A DNA stretch of 64,000 bases from Diphasiastrum complanatum (Eukaryota; Streptophyta; Lycopodiopsida; Lycopodiales; Lycopodiaceae). Position numbers and translations under genes: made by a program. Within the stretch, counting starts at the first letter, position 1. The number at the start of each line of letters is the position of its first letter. Positions 21,656 through 33,652 of the stretch are shown here, piece after piece. The DNA is taken from contig CM055111.1 of assembly GCA_029204225.1 (NCBI GenBank), positions 19,246,642 through 19,310,641 of the forward strand, given 5' to 3'. The notes beneath the pieces were generated by a model. The model ran no database searches. It saw nothing but the letters and a program-made list of their open reading frames with translations, and was not told where the DNA came from.

Positions 21656-21868
21656 TGGTTTTTGTGACAAATATAATTCATGAATAAATTTTCATCAATA
21701 ACACCTAATCTTTATCCAAATATAGTTTTGTGATTGTGTTTTCTTTTGCAGGACATGAAAATGTGTTCCATATTTGATGAAGAAATGGTCGAATTTTCAA
21801 ATATGCATCCTGAAGACTACTTTATTGGTGATTTGTGATGCTTTAAAATTGCAAATACTAAATAGATG
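21656..21868. repeat. Second copy of the 13017-13246 repeat
   Basis: Same TTGCAG-preceded open segment as in the first copy, with two substitutions near the end (TTTAAAATTGCAAAT). Confidence 0.85.
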
Positions 21869-21898
21869 TCAGATTGATGTCAAAAATTTTGGGCGGGT

Positions 21899-22659
21899 TT
21901 AAAAATGTCCTCTGTGCGTTGGGAATCTATAGAGGATGTCAGATTCCGACATTGATAGAATGCGTCGAATTCCGACATCCTGTTTAATCCTAAAAGAAAT
22001 GTCTACATCTATTACAGATCTTCTTATCACCAGAATTCTTCTGTTGTTTACCAGATTGTTGTTCATTTGTCTTAGACTCATTCTTTTAAGACAACTCCCT
22101 CTTAAACTTAGACTTCTTAGAAGATTTATTCTTCTGAGTAAATAGAGCATTTTCGGAATCACCATTGTCGTCATAGCATTCACGAGCTCTACTTCCTCTT
22201 TAACTCCGTCTATTGCCTTTTGAAGTGTCATTGTCGCAGCTTTCGCCAATAAGGTTCGAGTTGTGTGGAATGACCTAGGTAGGGCTCGAAGAAAATAACT
22301 TGTTTTTCTTTTGAAATTGTATTTTCTGCACCAAAATTCTGCAAGGAAATAAACAGATCTTTAATCTTTCACACAAATGTGTTTAGGTCTTTGTCGTCCC
22401 ACTGTAGATAAGTTAATTGGTTTTCCAAGAACATAAATCTTTTGCATTCAAAATTGATGTCAGATCTAGCATTATATTGTCATGCACTGAAGACGCAATA
22501 ATTGCAACACCCTTCAATAAGAGTGAAGTCTTTAATTTCCAGATCAAGTAGTTTGAGCCTTCTGGATCCAAGATTGTAGTGATCTTTGTGGATACAAAAA
22601 TAGTACTATATCGACTCAGATTCGTTTTGATATTACTGTATCAGTTTTGAAATTCTACA
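21899..22659 (-). pseudogene. Copia Gag fragment (J)
   Basis: The minus strand has RTLLAKAATMTLQKAIDGVK then EEVELVNA, followed in shifted frame by LFTQKNKSSKKSKFKRE and a Lys-rich tail with CNRC, resembling the Gag tail before a zinc knuckle. Several frameshifts and stops. Confidence 0.6.
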
Positions 22660-22670
22660 CTCTGATACCA
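22660..22670 (-). promoter_or_regulatory. Primer-binding site of J (initiator tRNA-Met 3' end)
   Basis: Minus strand TGGTATCAGAG, one base from the LTR edge. Confidence 0.75.
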
Positions 22671-22671
22671 T

Positions 22672-23655
22672 TGTAGGAAAAATAGAAATTATTTTTCCAC
22701 AGAGAACACGATGAAAGTTTGAATAAATCAAACTAATATCAGTGTCTTCAATCGGGTCAGTATCTGATCTATGTACTAATAGAACAGTTTTTGCTGTGAT
22801 TGAATATGCGTGTGAAAATAAGAGACAACTTTAGAGAATTTTAGACAATAAGAAACTATTGATCAAAAATGAATTTCTATAACTCTGAATCTGAATCATC
22901 AATATACATCTCCTACTATCTTATCTTGTTGTTGTGTCTTTGATTGAGTGAGTGGGTTACAACGAGTAGTGCACATCTATTTGTATTACTACAGGATAGG
23001 TCATTTGGACTTTTATTCATAGGTCTTTTGGCCATATCTAACAATTTATGACGGTTGATATTTAAATAGACGCTCTATTTCCAGGGTCGAATATATTCTA
23101 TTCGCGAATTATTCACTACAGTGCATCACTTTTCTCAGCTTCGTGTTTCGCAAGTTGTTCGTGACACTTGTCACTTTGAGTTTGAAGAAGAAATTTAGAA
23201 TATTTCGCGAATTGTTCGCGACAATTTTGCGACATCTGAGGTTTAAACAAGAAATAGAATATTCTGCGACAAGATTTTGTTCAAGAATCTTTCGAGCTTC
23301 AACAAGAAAGCCATGAGCTTCTACAAGAAACTGTTTCCGAATCTTTTGAGAATCTTTCGCAAATCTTTTGATTTGGCTGAAAGATAGATTTTGTGAATCT
23401 TTGGAGAATCTTTTGAGTTGGCTGAAAGATAGATTAGCGAATCTTTTGAGAATCTTTCACGAATCTTTTGAGTTTGATCATGAATAGAAAAGTTTTGAGT
23501 TCACGTTCATTTCTTTCTTATCCTTTGTCAAGTAAACTGCACACTTTGTTAGTAGAATCAAGATCTATCTAGTCAGTTGTTCTACATTCATAGCAACTGG
23601 GTGACGCATTTGATGACCTAATTTCTTAGTATAAGTAGTTGTTCATATTCCTACA
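22672..23655 (-). repeat. 5' LTR of J with internal tandem repeat
   Basis: 984 bp bounded by TGTAGG...CCTACA. 23290-23480 holds repeated blocks of GAATCTTTTGAGAATCTTTC and TTGGCTGAAAGATAGATT, spaced about 54 bp. Confidence 0.75.
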
Positions 23656-24209
23656 TCACAAGCATTAAAGCATGAAGATCAATCATCAAGTATTGAATAG
23701 TTAGCATTCTCTCTCTCAAGCTTGCGAGCTTAAACATGCTTCAGCATTCTAGCTCACTTCTTTTTAGAGATTGTTATTGCGCTTACTACTTATCAGTAGT
23801 TGAACTTAGTTCAAACTTATATTTAGTTGCTTAGATATAGCTTAAAGTATGCGCCTTCGATTTGCAAACTTGTTGTACTCATCTACATCTGTTTTGTTTT
23901 CATCCTGAATCAATACTATCTTCTTATTGTGTTCAACTTCATCTCAGAATGTATGCATTTTTGTAATTCTTCGCGACTGATTATTTTTCTGATACTTCAA
24001 TGCTTTAATGTTTGGTTACGTAATCACTGTAGTACTAATGATCTCAAAGTTAGTTACTATAAGATCGAACATGATTTTTCATTGTTTTGTTCGAAATTGA
24101 TAGGCGTAGTCATGCATAGAGAAAGAGGAAGTTGGTTAATTCCGCTGCATAATAATTTTTCTTTCTTGTTGTTCACATTCTTTTTGTTCGATTCTATTCT
24201 ACCTATCCT
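23656..24209. other. No gene seen
   Basis: Flank of J; AT-rich, with a 163-aa plus-strand frame of hydrophobic residues that shows no motif. Confidence 0.35.
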
Positions 24210-24734
24210 TTACACACCTCTTTCCAACAGTTCCATCATAGCAACACATAACTCTTGGTTGGAACTAGTCTCGACATCCAAAAATTGCTGGAGCTGGCTT
24301 AACTGCATGTCCTTCTGATTGACTTCTACTTGAAGCTGATCCATGCGCTCTTGCATTTCGTCCATTTGGTCAGAAGTGAGTTCTTCATCCCGGCATGCGC
24401 GTGTTGCTTGCTCATTGGCTTTGTTCACTGTTTGTTCCACTTTCTGTAGTTGTCTAGTCAGCACAAGATTTTCCTGCAGTGTCATGCCCATAAATGATTG
24501 GTAAGGAAGGGGTTCCTTTCCATCCGAGTACTGTGGGGGAATATTAGTGAATGGAGGAATGTGAGTGAATGGAGGGACATAGGTGTTTTTTTGTGGAGGT
24601 AGTTGTGAAGAGCTAGGTTGATCATGGATAGGAATAGCGGGTGGGGGTTGAGTGGCGATAGAAGGTGTGGAAGAAATGGTGGTGACGGTAGTTTGTAGGA
24701 GTTGAGCGACAAAAGAATCAGAATCAAAGTTCAA
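24210..24734 (-). CDS. Pro-rich plus coiled-coil ORF (174 aa), unassigned
   Basis: Residues ~20-80 are rich in Pro, Thr, Ser and Gln (PPPAIPIHDQPSSSQLPPQ; PPFTHIPPFTNIPP). Residues ~85-165 form a strong coiled-coil pattern (LVLTRQLQKVEQTVNKANEQ; MQERMDQLQVEVNQKDMQLS). It could be the N-terminal half of a Ty3/gypsy-type Gag or an accessory protein of a nearby element. The upstream minus-strand sequence to about 24990 stays Ser/Thr/Pro-rich in broken frames. No domain I can name. Confidence 0.4.
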   Translation of the reverse strand: MNFDSDSFVAQLLQTTVTTISSTPSIATQPPPAIPIHDQPSSSQLPPQKNTYVPPFTHIPPFTNIPPQYSDGKEPLPYQSFMGMTLQENLVLTRQLQKVEQTVNKANEQATRACRDEELTSDQMDEMQERMDQLQVEVNQKDMQLSQLQQFLDVETSSNQELCVAMMELLERGV

Positions 24735-25000
24735 ATCAAATGTAATGGAGGGGTTAGTAGTGATGATGAGGGGTGGTGATTTGGGGGTGGGAGTGGTAAA
24801 GAAACAAAAACAGTGACTAGAGGGGAGTAGGTAGTGACAGTGATGGAGGATAAGGTGGACGAGAGGACCACAGTGGTGGTGACCATTGTGGCATCAAATG
24901 AGGCTGCCTAATCCGTCTGGGATACTGCCAGAAGCTGTTGTTGTGTTGATAGGCCTGTTGTTGTCATGATTGTTGCTGGAGAAACTGTACTGGTAAGAAT

Positions 25001-26582
25001 TGTGAAAGATTCAACTAGTTTCATCATATTTGCTATATTTCTATATTTGGCATATTGAGGCCAAAACTTGTTTTAGACTTAAAGATTGACTTTTCAAAGT
25101 TCATTAGTCTAAATTTCATTTGAATAAACACTTTTTCAAAATGTGGAAAAGTTAGAATGCGAGTTTGAGTAGATTCAAATTTGAATAGTTGGGTACATTG
25201 AATCTAGACCCAAAAATAGTAGGGTTTGCATTTTGGAGGGAAAGCCAAGTGGCCAAATAGGGTATGGACTTGTTATAGAAGGATGTAACTCATGGAGAAA
25301 GCTACATTCTCTCTTCTCTATCTCATTTCATGCTTATACATGGTTCTCTTGGGTTCTACTATCCATTGGTGCACTATCTTGGTGATTGCTTGCAATTCTA
25401 TGTGTAGAATGGTCATTTATTGTTATTTTTGGATCCACACGTGTGAAATATAGTAGCTTGCTGGTTTTTTATGGAAAAAAGCAGTACTTTATCATTTCAT
25501 TCAAGTTTGATCAAGTTCTATTAGTGTTTCCATCTCATTTTGTGTGGAGATGCTGATTTTTCTAGATTGGTGAGATTGGTAGTGTTTTTTTTCTTCTAAC
25601 TTAAGATCATTCAAGAAGATTAGATCATAATGATCTGAAATCTCTCACATGGTATCAAATCTTGTTCTTCAGGTTATGAAGGAGGAAATTAGATCCGTCA
25701 ATGATTTGGTGAAGATATCAAGTCTAGAGCATGCTAGAGAGGATTCTACACCAAAATCGAGTTTTTTGCTTTTGTAGATTGAATCTTTTGTAGATCAAAA
25801 TACTATATAGGTCAATATACTTGATCATTCACATATTGGATTTGGCCAATTTTTGGATCATTGGATCAGCCTAAGTGGTGGGTTATAGATTGCATATTTT
25901 CAAGCATTTGCATGTAGATTTGAAATAGTCAATTTTTGTGATTTTGTCAAAACCCTAATTTTGATTGAATCTCTAGATACTGAGGTTGCTGGACTTCATT
26001 TGAGTGTGTTTCAATCTTAGGAAGTGGCAAAAGTCATTAGATTGAGGATAGATCATAGGTTGTGATCAAGATTCCATGATTCTATGTGCTGATTTGCTTG
26101 GTATAAGTGCTAGAAGAGAAGTTTTGAGATAGTTTCAAATCTTGGTGATTTTTTTTGAAAGCATTTGTTGTTGTTCAAAGGAGTGCTTTGTGCATTGAAA
26201 CAAGTTGAAAGAGAAGATCAGGTCATTGCTACATGGCAACCTCAATTGAAGTCATGTTGGAAGCCAATGATAGGCTTACCTCAAGTAACTATTCATTGTG
26301 GAAAGTGAGGATGGAGTCACTTCTTGAGATGAATGATGTTTTGGATATTGTTGTAGGTTTGGAGGAGAGACCAGCAACACAACGAGACTAAGTGAGGTAT
26401 GACAATAGGGCCAAGAAGGCTCTACAAATGATAAAGATAAATGTTACCAATGAACTTCTCAAGGAAGTTGGTAAGTGCACATCATCTTTGGAAGCTTGGA
26501 ATCCATTGAAGAAGTTTTATGAATCCAATTCTACTTCTAGAGTGTTGACTCTAAGAAGACAATTTTTTTCTTGTTTGTAACT
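25001..26582 (+). mobile_element. 5' end of a B-type copia (B2)
   Basis: LTR at 25001-25649 (TGTGAAAGATTC...CTCTCACA, B family), degenerate primer site TGGTATCAAATC at 25650, leader, and the start of gag. It breaks at about 26582, where an inverted copia fragment begins. Confidence 0.85.
26234..26580 (+). pseudogene. B-type Gag N-terminus, truncated
   Basis: MATSIEVMLEANDRLTSSNY and WKVRMESLLEMNDVLDIVVG as in the Gag of B, a stop at 26390 (in place of Gln), then VTNELLKEVGKCTSSLEAW to a break at RRQFFSCL. About 115 residues of a ~230-residue capsid part remain. Confidence 0.9.
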
Positions 26583-27435
26583 TATGAGCATCTTTTTTAT
26601 ATATCTTTCTTGACTAAGTTGAATGCTCCTATCCTTTTTGCTCCTACTAATTTGAAATCCCAAATAATAGTGCAACTCGCCCATGTCTTTTATTTTTGCT
26701 CTACCTCGCATTGGTGTATAGTTTATGATATCGTCAACATAGATCACCATGATCGTAATTTCTGAACTTGACCTTCTGAAGAAGATGTTATGATCTGTGC
26801 TGCATCTCTGAAATCCTCTACTTTCAAGAAGTAATTCCACTATTTCCTACCATACTCGAGATGCCTATCTGAGTCCATACAGAGCCTTCCTTAGTATGCA
26901 GATCAGATCAACCCCCTGCTCAAATCCCTCAGGCTACCTCAACTACACGTCCTCATCTAAATCAACATCAAAAAAGTCCATTTTAACGTCCAATTGATAT
27001 ATTTCTATGTCATTTATTGCATCCCATGCCAATAGGACTTGATTGCAAAAGTCTCATCAAAATCTATCCCTTCTTTGTTGAACACCCACTTGCATCCTAT
27101 GGCCTTTCTTCTCTTTGGAAGATGCACCAAATTCCATGTCTTATTCTGATGTATGTATCTCATTTCTTCTAGCATTTCCTGATGCCACATGCTCAAATTC
27201 TCTCAGTTTTGAGTTTCTCTAAAGCTTGCAAGTCCATCATGTCTTCCTTGCTCATGAAAACCATATCGGCAAATTTTTGAGGCACCTTTCTTGTTCTGAT
27301 GGGTCTCTTTTCTTCGCTACAATCTGCATCTGGATGCCCTATTGTGTTTTTTTGATGCAAACGCTCCTTTGACCTATTTCTATTCCCATAGCATTGTTGA
27401 ACATCCTTTAATATATTCTCTAGATACACTTGGAT
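26583..27435 (-). pseudogene. Inverted copia Pol fragment (integrase tail and RT remnant)
   Basis: Minus strand: HPDADCSEEKRPIRTRKVPQ linker, RT N-terminal NKTWNLVHLPKRRKAIGCKW, a large deletion, then FQRCSTDHNIFFRRSSSEIT, MVIYVDDI and DMGELHYYLGFQISRSK. It resembles the RT of element E. It lies against the strand of its neighbours on both sides. Confidence 0.85.
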
Positions 27436-28230
27436 CAAACTTTTGGATTCCAAAAGTAAAGTGTTTGAAGCTTTTGTTAAGTTCAAAACTCTAGTTGAAA
27501 ATAAACTTGATTGCTAGAATTAAAGTATCGAGGAGTGATAATGGTGGAGAGTATATCTCCACTAAGATGATAGAGTTTTGTAAATCCAATGGCATTAAAA
27601 GAGAGCTTACATGTACTCATAGTCCTCAACAAAATGGTATAGCTAAGAGAATGAATAGAACACTTTGTGAGTGTGCAAAGGCTTTAAGGCTAGATGCATC
27701 TCTACCTAAGTTTTTTTGGGGCTATTATTTGTGCAACTTATTTGTGTAATAGATTGCCATGTAAGCCCATTGGAGGCATAACATCTTATGAGGCTTTATT
27801 TTGTAAGAAGCCAAATCTTTAAGATCTAAGAATTTTCGGATCTACTTGCTATGTTTTTCAAGCATTAGATACAAGAAAAAAGGATGATCCTATCTCTATA
27901 AAAGGGATCTTTGTTGATTATGCTGAAAATAGCAAAGGATATAGAGTCTATAATCCAATCATTAAAAAGATTTTAGTGAGTAGAGATGTTACTTTTGATG
28001 AAGGTAACTACTACAAGTTAAATGAAAAAGCTCCTAATCCATCTTATGTCAAGGATCCTGCAAGATTTGAGGAGGAGCCTACATGTGATCAAGATCTTGA
28101 GGATCCACCTCAAGATTCGAGGACTCCAAGGAGGTCTACAAGAAGGAAGGCCAAGCCATCTAGGATCAGCTATGTTGACAAAGGTGAACAAAGGAAAGAT
28201 TTTCATTCACTTACCTCTTACACTTTTCTA
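27436..28230 (+). pseudogene. Copia integrase core and C-terminus (C)
   Basis: SRSDNGGEYISTKMIEFC has the second catalytic Asp. In QQNGIAKRMNRTLCECAKAL the catalytic Glu of NGVAERKNRT is Lys, so the site is dead. A frameshift near 27720 leads to the C-terminal domain (27976-28230, VSRDVTFDEGNYY, RTPRRSTRRKAKPSR). The first Asp and zinc finger are missing. Confidence 0.85.
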
Positions 28231-29114
28231 TGTTTGATGAGCCGAGTTGCTTTGAAGAGGCTATGGAGTCACAAGAATGGAGGGATGCCATGCAAAATGA
28301 GTATGATGCTCTTATGGAGAATCATACATGGAAGCTTGTGAATTTTCCTCTTGGAAGAAAACCACTTGAGTGCAAATGGATCTATAGATTGAAGTATAAT
28401 CAAGATGGGAGCATCAAGAAACACAAGGCAAGGCTAGTGGCAAAGGGATTTTTGCAAACCAAGGGAATAGATTTTGATGAAACTTTTGCTCCTATTGCTA
28501 AACTAGTTTCCATAAGGTTGATAATCTCTTGGCCTCTATTCCAACTTGATGTGACTAATGCATTTCTCATTGGCTATTTGGAGGAGGAAATTTTCATGAG
28601 GCAACCCGAGGGCTTCATCAAAGAAGATCAAGAGGAAAAAGTGTGTTTATTGCTAAGAAGCCTTTATGGGCTTAAGCAAGCACCTAGAGCTTGGTACTCT
28701 AGGTTGAATACTTTCTTGAACTCTGTTAAATTTGTTATAAGTGCTTATGATCCTTCTTTGTACTTAAGATTCAATGATGGTAAAATCATCATTCTCATTT
28801 TGTATGTAGATGACATTATCCTTAGTGGAAATGATCATGATGGTATACAAGAAGTGAAAGTAGCATTGTCTAAAGAGTTTAAGATAGTGGATCTTGGTAA
28901 TCTTCATTTCATATTAGGAATAGAAGTTTCAAGAGGCAAAGATTTGAGTTCTATTTGTCAATCCAAATATGCTTTTTCTATTTTAGGAAAAATTGAAATG
29001 AAAGATTGTAAAGGAGTAGAAACTCCTGTGGAGCAAAATGTAAAAGTTTCTAATAGTGATGATGAAGCATCCTTTGAGGACATCAGATTATATAGAAGAC
29101 TTGTAGCTTCTTGA
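28230..29114 (+). pseudogene. Copia reverse transcriptase (C), nearly complete
   Basis: One 294-aa frame covers most of the RT: NHTWKLVNFPLGRKPLECKW, KARLVAKGFLQTKGIDFDET, the first Asp block LFQLDVTNAFL, LLRSLYGLKQAPRAWY, and the second catalytic block LYVDDIILSGND. A short in-frame gap sits just before LFQLDV (SIRLIISW). The frame ends at the start of the RNase H link with a frameshift. It is the best-preserved RT in the window. Confidence 0.9.
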
Positions 29115-29775
29115 TCTATCTTACTATAACTAGGCCTGATCTAAGTTATAGTGTGGGTAAACTAAGCCAATCTATGCAAAATCCATTGGTTTGTGATTGG
29201 AAAAATACAAAAAGGGTGTTGAGGTACATCTCGGCCACCAAGAACTTTGGCATTTTATATGATGGATCTAATGTTGCCTTAAGGACATATTTGGATGCTG
29301 ATTTTGTAGGTGATAAGGTGGATAGGAGGTCCACAAGTGCCTTGTTACCTTTCTTTGCAATGACATAGTGTCTTGGCTTTCCAAAAAGCAAGATACTATT
29401 TCTCTATCTTCAACCAAGTCAGAATACAAGGCACTAACATCCACAACAAAGGAGATCTTATGGTTGAAGAGGCTTTTGGTGGAGTTGCAAGTCGTGGAGG
29501 CCGAGGAGCAGCCAATAATATATTGTGACAACCAATCAAGCCAAGCATTAGCAACCAATCCCACATTCCATGCGAGGAGCAAGCACATAGAGATTGCTCA
29601 CCATTTTGTGAGGGAAAAGGTTCAAGCAAAGGAGATCAAGCTACATCACGTGTCTTCAATAGGTTGCCTTGCTGATATACTCACTAAAGCCTTGCCAAAG
29701 GCTTCATTTATCAAGTTAAGATCAGCTTTAGGAGTTGTAGATAGATGTACTATAGTTGTATCATGTAAAAATTGA
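29111..29775 (+). pseudogene. Copia RNase H (C)
   Basis: YLTITRPDLSYSVGKLSQSM, LRTYLDADFVGDKVDRRSTS, then after a frameshift near 29368 LSSTKSEYKALTSTTKEILW, YCDNQSSQALATNPTFHARS and CLADILTKALPKA. Acidic residues of the RNase H site are present, but the frame is broken once. Confidence 0.9.
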
Positions 29776-29779
29776 GGAG

Positions 29780-30300
29780 TGTTAGAAATTAGCAATTTTC
29801 ACATAGTTTTTGATGTATTTTGACATCTATGTGGATCCACACGTGTGAAATGACACTTGTAATATTTAGATCCATTTTGATTAGCTTTCATTTGAGTCAA
29901 ATATGACATCTACTAAATTATAGGAGTTAGGTCCTAGATTGTAGGAATCTAGAAGATCAACACAAACCACCAATGGATGATGTGACAAACTTGATAGATC
30001 TTATCCAAACTGGATGTGGATAAGTACAATGAGCTGTCCCACACAGGCTGGATGCAGCATAGAGAGAGATTATGATGATTGTGTACTTGATCCATGATGG
30101 ATCCATTGTGAACCTAGTGATGAGAAATTTTGTTTGTGAAGCAATCTTGGTGTTTTCACTCTCTTAAGCACTTTCTTTGTGGATGAATGCTTAGTAAATC
30201 ATTAGTAAACTATTTCTCTATTAGCAGGCCATATAGTAGCTGTACTTAACATGTGTGATGCCATGGTTCATCATTATTTGATTGTTCTTGCTTGGAATCA
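29780..30300 (+). repeat. 3' LTR of C
   Basis: Begins TGTTAGAAATTAGC after the purine tract TTGAGGAG. The end is uncertain: homology to the 14700 paralogue starts by about 30305, so CTTGGAATCA at 30300 is the likely terminus. No 5' partner is in the window. Confidence 0.6.
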
Positions 30301-30957
30301 CAAAGATTGTCAAGTAGTATACCGATGCCCATACATATGCTCATAAATTTTGAAATCTGTGCCCCTTCCCGCGGCCTTTTTGTAAATCGAGATGGAGTTG
30401 GTGATGGTATCCAGGGATGTACCTACCTTTTCTACTCCTTTGGTTGTTTAATCCCTCCTCTCCCTCACTCTTGATTATTGCTCTTGCTCTTGCTTTTGCA
30501 CTTCTTGCTTTGTCCTCCTGCTCTTGCTCCTCTTGATTGTGTTTCTTTAGCTCTCCTCCTTGTAAAATCAAATGGTAAGAAATGGTGCTCTCAAGAACAC
30601 TAAAACTCTTTTTTTTTGTCATTGGATTCTAACTAATTCCATTGGGTTGGCATGTTTGTGTAGGAGACAAGAGAAAAGATGTAAGATGGAAGATGGAGCT
30701 CTGGTGAGTGTTGGACGTCATGTAATCTCTCTCTTCTTGGTCTCCATCTCACACTCTAGTATTTGGAACATTGTGATTAAAGCTTTGGTTTTGCAAGTTT
30801 TTTAGACTCCTCATTTTCTTTTGCCGATTTTGATTAAAGCATAGGAGGCACTGAATTTACGAGCGACTAGAAAAAGGTATAGATGGGTCGGAATGGTCGT
30901 CGGAATAGACGGATCTACTGGATTTAGTATAGCAGTGCGCATTCTCAAGGCTATATT
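30301..30957 (+). repeat. Left flank of H, paralogous to 14096-14720
   Basis: Reverse-complement match to 14096-14720. The sequence continues after H at 47668. No recognised gene. Confidence 0.85.
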
Positions 30958-31732
30958 TGTCAAAAATGGTTTCGATTCATTGTCGCGAACGATTTTGTTT
31001 CTTTGAATTTTCTTTTGTGCAGAAGTTCACAGGAACCTAGACACGCGACTACACATCACAGAACAAATTTCATTCTAGCAATCACGACAACAGAAGACAA
31101 GGAGATGCATGAAATAGAGCAATCAAATTATCACTTTGATTATTAGAGCGAGATCGTCAATGTCTTGCTCGTTGGCGGCCTGACACTCTGCTCTTCCACT
31201 GTATTCTGCTCATTGGCAGACTTTCATGCAAACTATTTTGTTTCTAGTCTTTTTATTTTCTGCTCTACTCATGCACATTCTCTGTATCTTGCCCTGCTCT
31301 ATTTTGATCTGGAAAAATAGTTTAGATCTCCACTGTGTGGAGTTTACAAGATAGATAAATAGAGAATTACAAGAGCAGTTAACGCTAATCAACTAATTAA
31401 TTACTCTTTGTTATTGCTAGTCGTTTCAGCTGGACGTAAAGTTTAAGACTCCAAGCCCATTGAGCTGTCAGCTTGCAGTGTAAAAGATTGCTTTTCGTTT
31501 CTTTTCAATTGCCATAGGCTTTGCGATTTTTGCAGTCCAGGAGGCATGTTTGATTTTCGCGAATTGTTCGCAAATCATTCGACCTTCGAGTCAAAGTACG
31601 TTGACTTTTGCGAATTATTTGACCTTCACGAATCGTTCGACCTTTGAGTCAAGGCTCATTGACTTTTGTGAATTGTTTATGTCGCCTTGCTTCGCATCGC
31701 GACCAAGTTGCAAGAGTTCACCATTTCTGACA
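30958..31732 (-). repeat. 3' LTR of H
   Basis: TGTCAAAAATGG...CATTTCTGACA, 775 bp, with GCGAATTGTTCGC repeats near its minus-strand start. Purine tract (minus strand GGTTCAAGAGGGAG) lies at 31733-31746. Confidence 0.9.
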
Positions 31733-31839
31733 CTCCCTCTTGAACCTTGCAGCTTTGCACGTTTAATCCGATTGTATTTCTTTGCTTGGCGAAGAGTGGC
31801 TTGTCGAGCAGCTTCGTGAGTAGTTCTACAATCATGTCT

Positions 31840-32518
31840 TCAAACTTTATGTACTGGACATGGATCTCTCATTTCGAGATCAAATCTCGAATGTGATGAT
31901 ACTTCAGAGGTATGTGTTTTATTTTCTGAATTGAAGGTAGGATCCTGGGACAGATAAATGGCACTCTGAGAGTCCATCATCATCGTGCATGGTCCTCCTT
32001 GTGCTATCCCAATTTTCTCCAGCATCATCTGCAACCAAACTACCTCATTCGCCACCTTTGAAGCTGCGACGTATTCAGCTTTGCAAGAAGATTGAGCTAT
32101 CAAGGTTTTCTTTTTGCATATCTAGCTGATTGCAGCTCCGCACGTTATGGTACATCCTCCAGTTATGCACTTGTTGTCATCTTTGCAGCTCGCCCAGCTT
32201 GCATCATTGTAGTGGTGCAGCTTGAATCCTTTTCTTTCGCCTTTTGCTCTGTAGGCTAATCCCATATTTTGGGTACCCTTATTGTAAGATTCATTTTGCC
32301 ATTTGCCAATGTGACATGCTAGGATTGGAACAGAATTTGCTTAAAGCATAAACAGAGAAAGCTAGATCGGGTCTGGTACAAATTGTGAGGTACATCAGAC
32401 TACCGATTAGTTTTGGTAAGGTATACTTGTCATCTTCTATTTTTCTTCTTCCGTTTTTGGGCAATCCTGCTTCGTCAGCTTGGCTCCAGCTATCATTAGT
32501 GTGGCCTTTTCTTTGCAA
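31840..32518 (-). pseudogene. Copia RNase H (H)
   Basis: Minus strand: GSLMYLTICTRPDLAFSVYA, LHHYNDASWASCKDDNKCIT, IAQSSCKAEYVAASKVANEV, MMDSQSAIYLSQDPTFNSEN. Broken by stops and a shift near 32110. Confidence 0.88.
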
Positions 32519-33030
32519 TCCATCATGTGATACTGCTTGAGCACCTTTCTGGCATATTCAGACTAACTCAAGTGCATTATGTCTTTTATTCAATCTCTTC
32601 TGATTTCTGGCCCAAGGCATTTCGTTGCTTCTCCTAGATCTGTGATTTCATAATTTTTAGAAATCTGACTCTTCGTGTCTTTGATCAGCATCAAAGAATT
32701 TCCTGTCATAAGAGAATTATCTACCAAAATAGTCAGTATCACAAAATATTTTCCTACACTTTTCATGTAGACATTACAGTCTGGTTGTGTAGGATTGAGA
32801 CTTCAGAAGACTATCGAGCTTCGTATGCTTGTCATCTTGATCATCGACGAATATGTGTTGAAATAATCAACACCATATCTTTGACTGTAGCCCTTCACAA
32901 CAAGCCTTGTCTTGTAATGGCCAACGATGCCATCTGATTTCATTTTCTTCTTGTACACCCACTTGCAGTCAACGATCTTTCTATTTTTTGGTAGTGGCTC
33001 TAGTGTCCATGCCTCATTTTGCGTCATCGA
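32519..33030 (-). pseudogene. Copia RT remnant (H)
   Basis: Minus strand: NEAWTLEPLPKNRKIVDCKW, KTRLVVKGYSQRYGVDYFNT, a deletion that removes the LDVxxAFL block and the YGLKQ block, then DCNVYMKSVGKYFVILTILV with LVDN in place of YVDD, and DLGEATKCLGPEIRRD. Catalytically dead. Confidence 0.85.
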
Positions 33031-33650
33031 CTTGGTCTCTTATGACATTGTTTGCTTCCAGAATTCTCCCTCTGGACTTTGAATAGCTTCTTGGTATGTT
33101 GTTGGCTCTTCAGCGAAGCTGCAGTACTTGAATTTTGTGTCTTCGTTCCACTGAAGATTGTCAGCGTAATGGTCTGGAGGTCTTCTTTGTCTTGTTGACC
33201 TTATGGGTTCATTTCGTCGCTTTTCGAACGTTTCTTATTCGTGGGGTTGATTATCTACTTCCTAGTGCTCTGGAGTCTATGGCTCAACATTCTGATTTGT
33301 CGTCTATCCTCAATGTCCCTCTTGAATTGGCAGTAGTGTGAAGATCTCATGGCCTCGTTCATCTTTTAGTCCAGAGAATTTGGACTCATTGAACTTCACA
33401 TCTCTATTCAAAACAACATTTTTTGTGGTTGGGTTGTAGAGCTTGTACACTTGTGTTCCATTTGAGTACCCGACCATGATCGTTTGCTCTGGTTTATCAT
33501 CGAGCTTGCTTCTCTTCTCTTTTGAAATGTGCTTGTCTACTGCACATCCAAACACACGTACGTATGAGAGATCAAACTTTCTATCGATCCACATTTCGTA
33601 TGGTGTCTTATTTTCCAACGCTGTCATTGTTGATCTGCTCTACAGGTGTA
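33031..33650 (-). pseudogene. Copia integrase C-terminal part (H)
   Basis: Minus strand: STMTALENKTPYEMWIDRKF, LSYVRVFGCAVDKHISKEKR, NPTTKNVVLNRDVKFNESKF. It continues, across element A, the integrase frame that ends at 44995 (ATAVH). A TAG follows the join. Confidence 0.88.
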
Positions 33651-33652
33651 TA

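Larger units (their letters stand above)
21880..23655 (-). mobile_element. Copia element J, 5' LTR and part of gag
   Basis: Minus-strand LTR at 22672-23655, primer site next to it, then broken gag down to about 21880. Pol and 3' LTR are not present. The LTR shares TTCGCGAATTGTTCGCGA-like stretches with the LTR of H, suggesting related families. Confidence 0.75.
27436..30300 (+). mobile_element. 3' part of copia element C
   Basis: Integrase core through RNase H, then a 3' LTR starting TGTTAGAAATTAGC at 29780. The LTR differs from the B2 LTR at 25001, so 25001-30300 is a patchwork of three elements, not one element. Confidence 0.8.

Noticed and set aside
23827-24318. 163-aa hydrophobic plus-strand ORF
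   Set aside because: Made of T-rich sequence, overlaps the better supported minus-strand coiled-coil ORF, and has no paralogue in the window.
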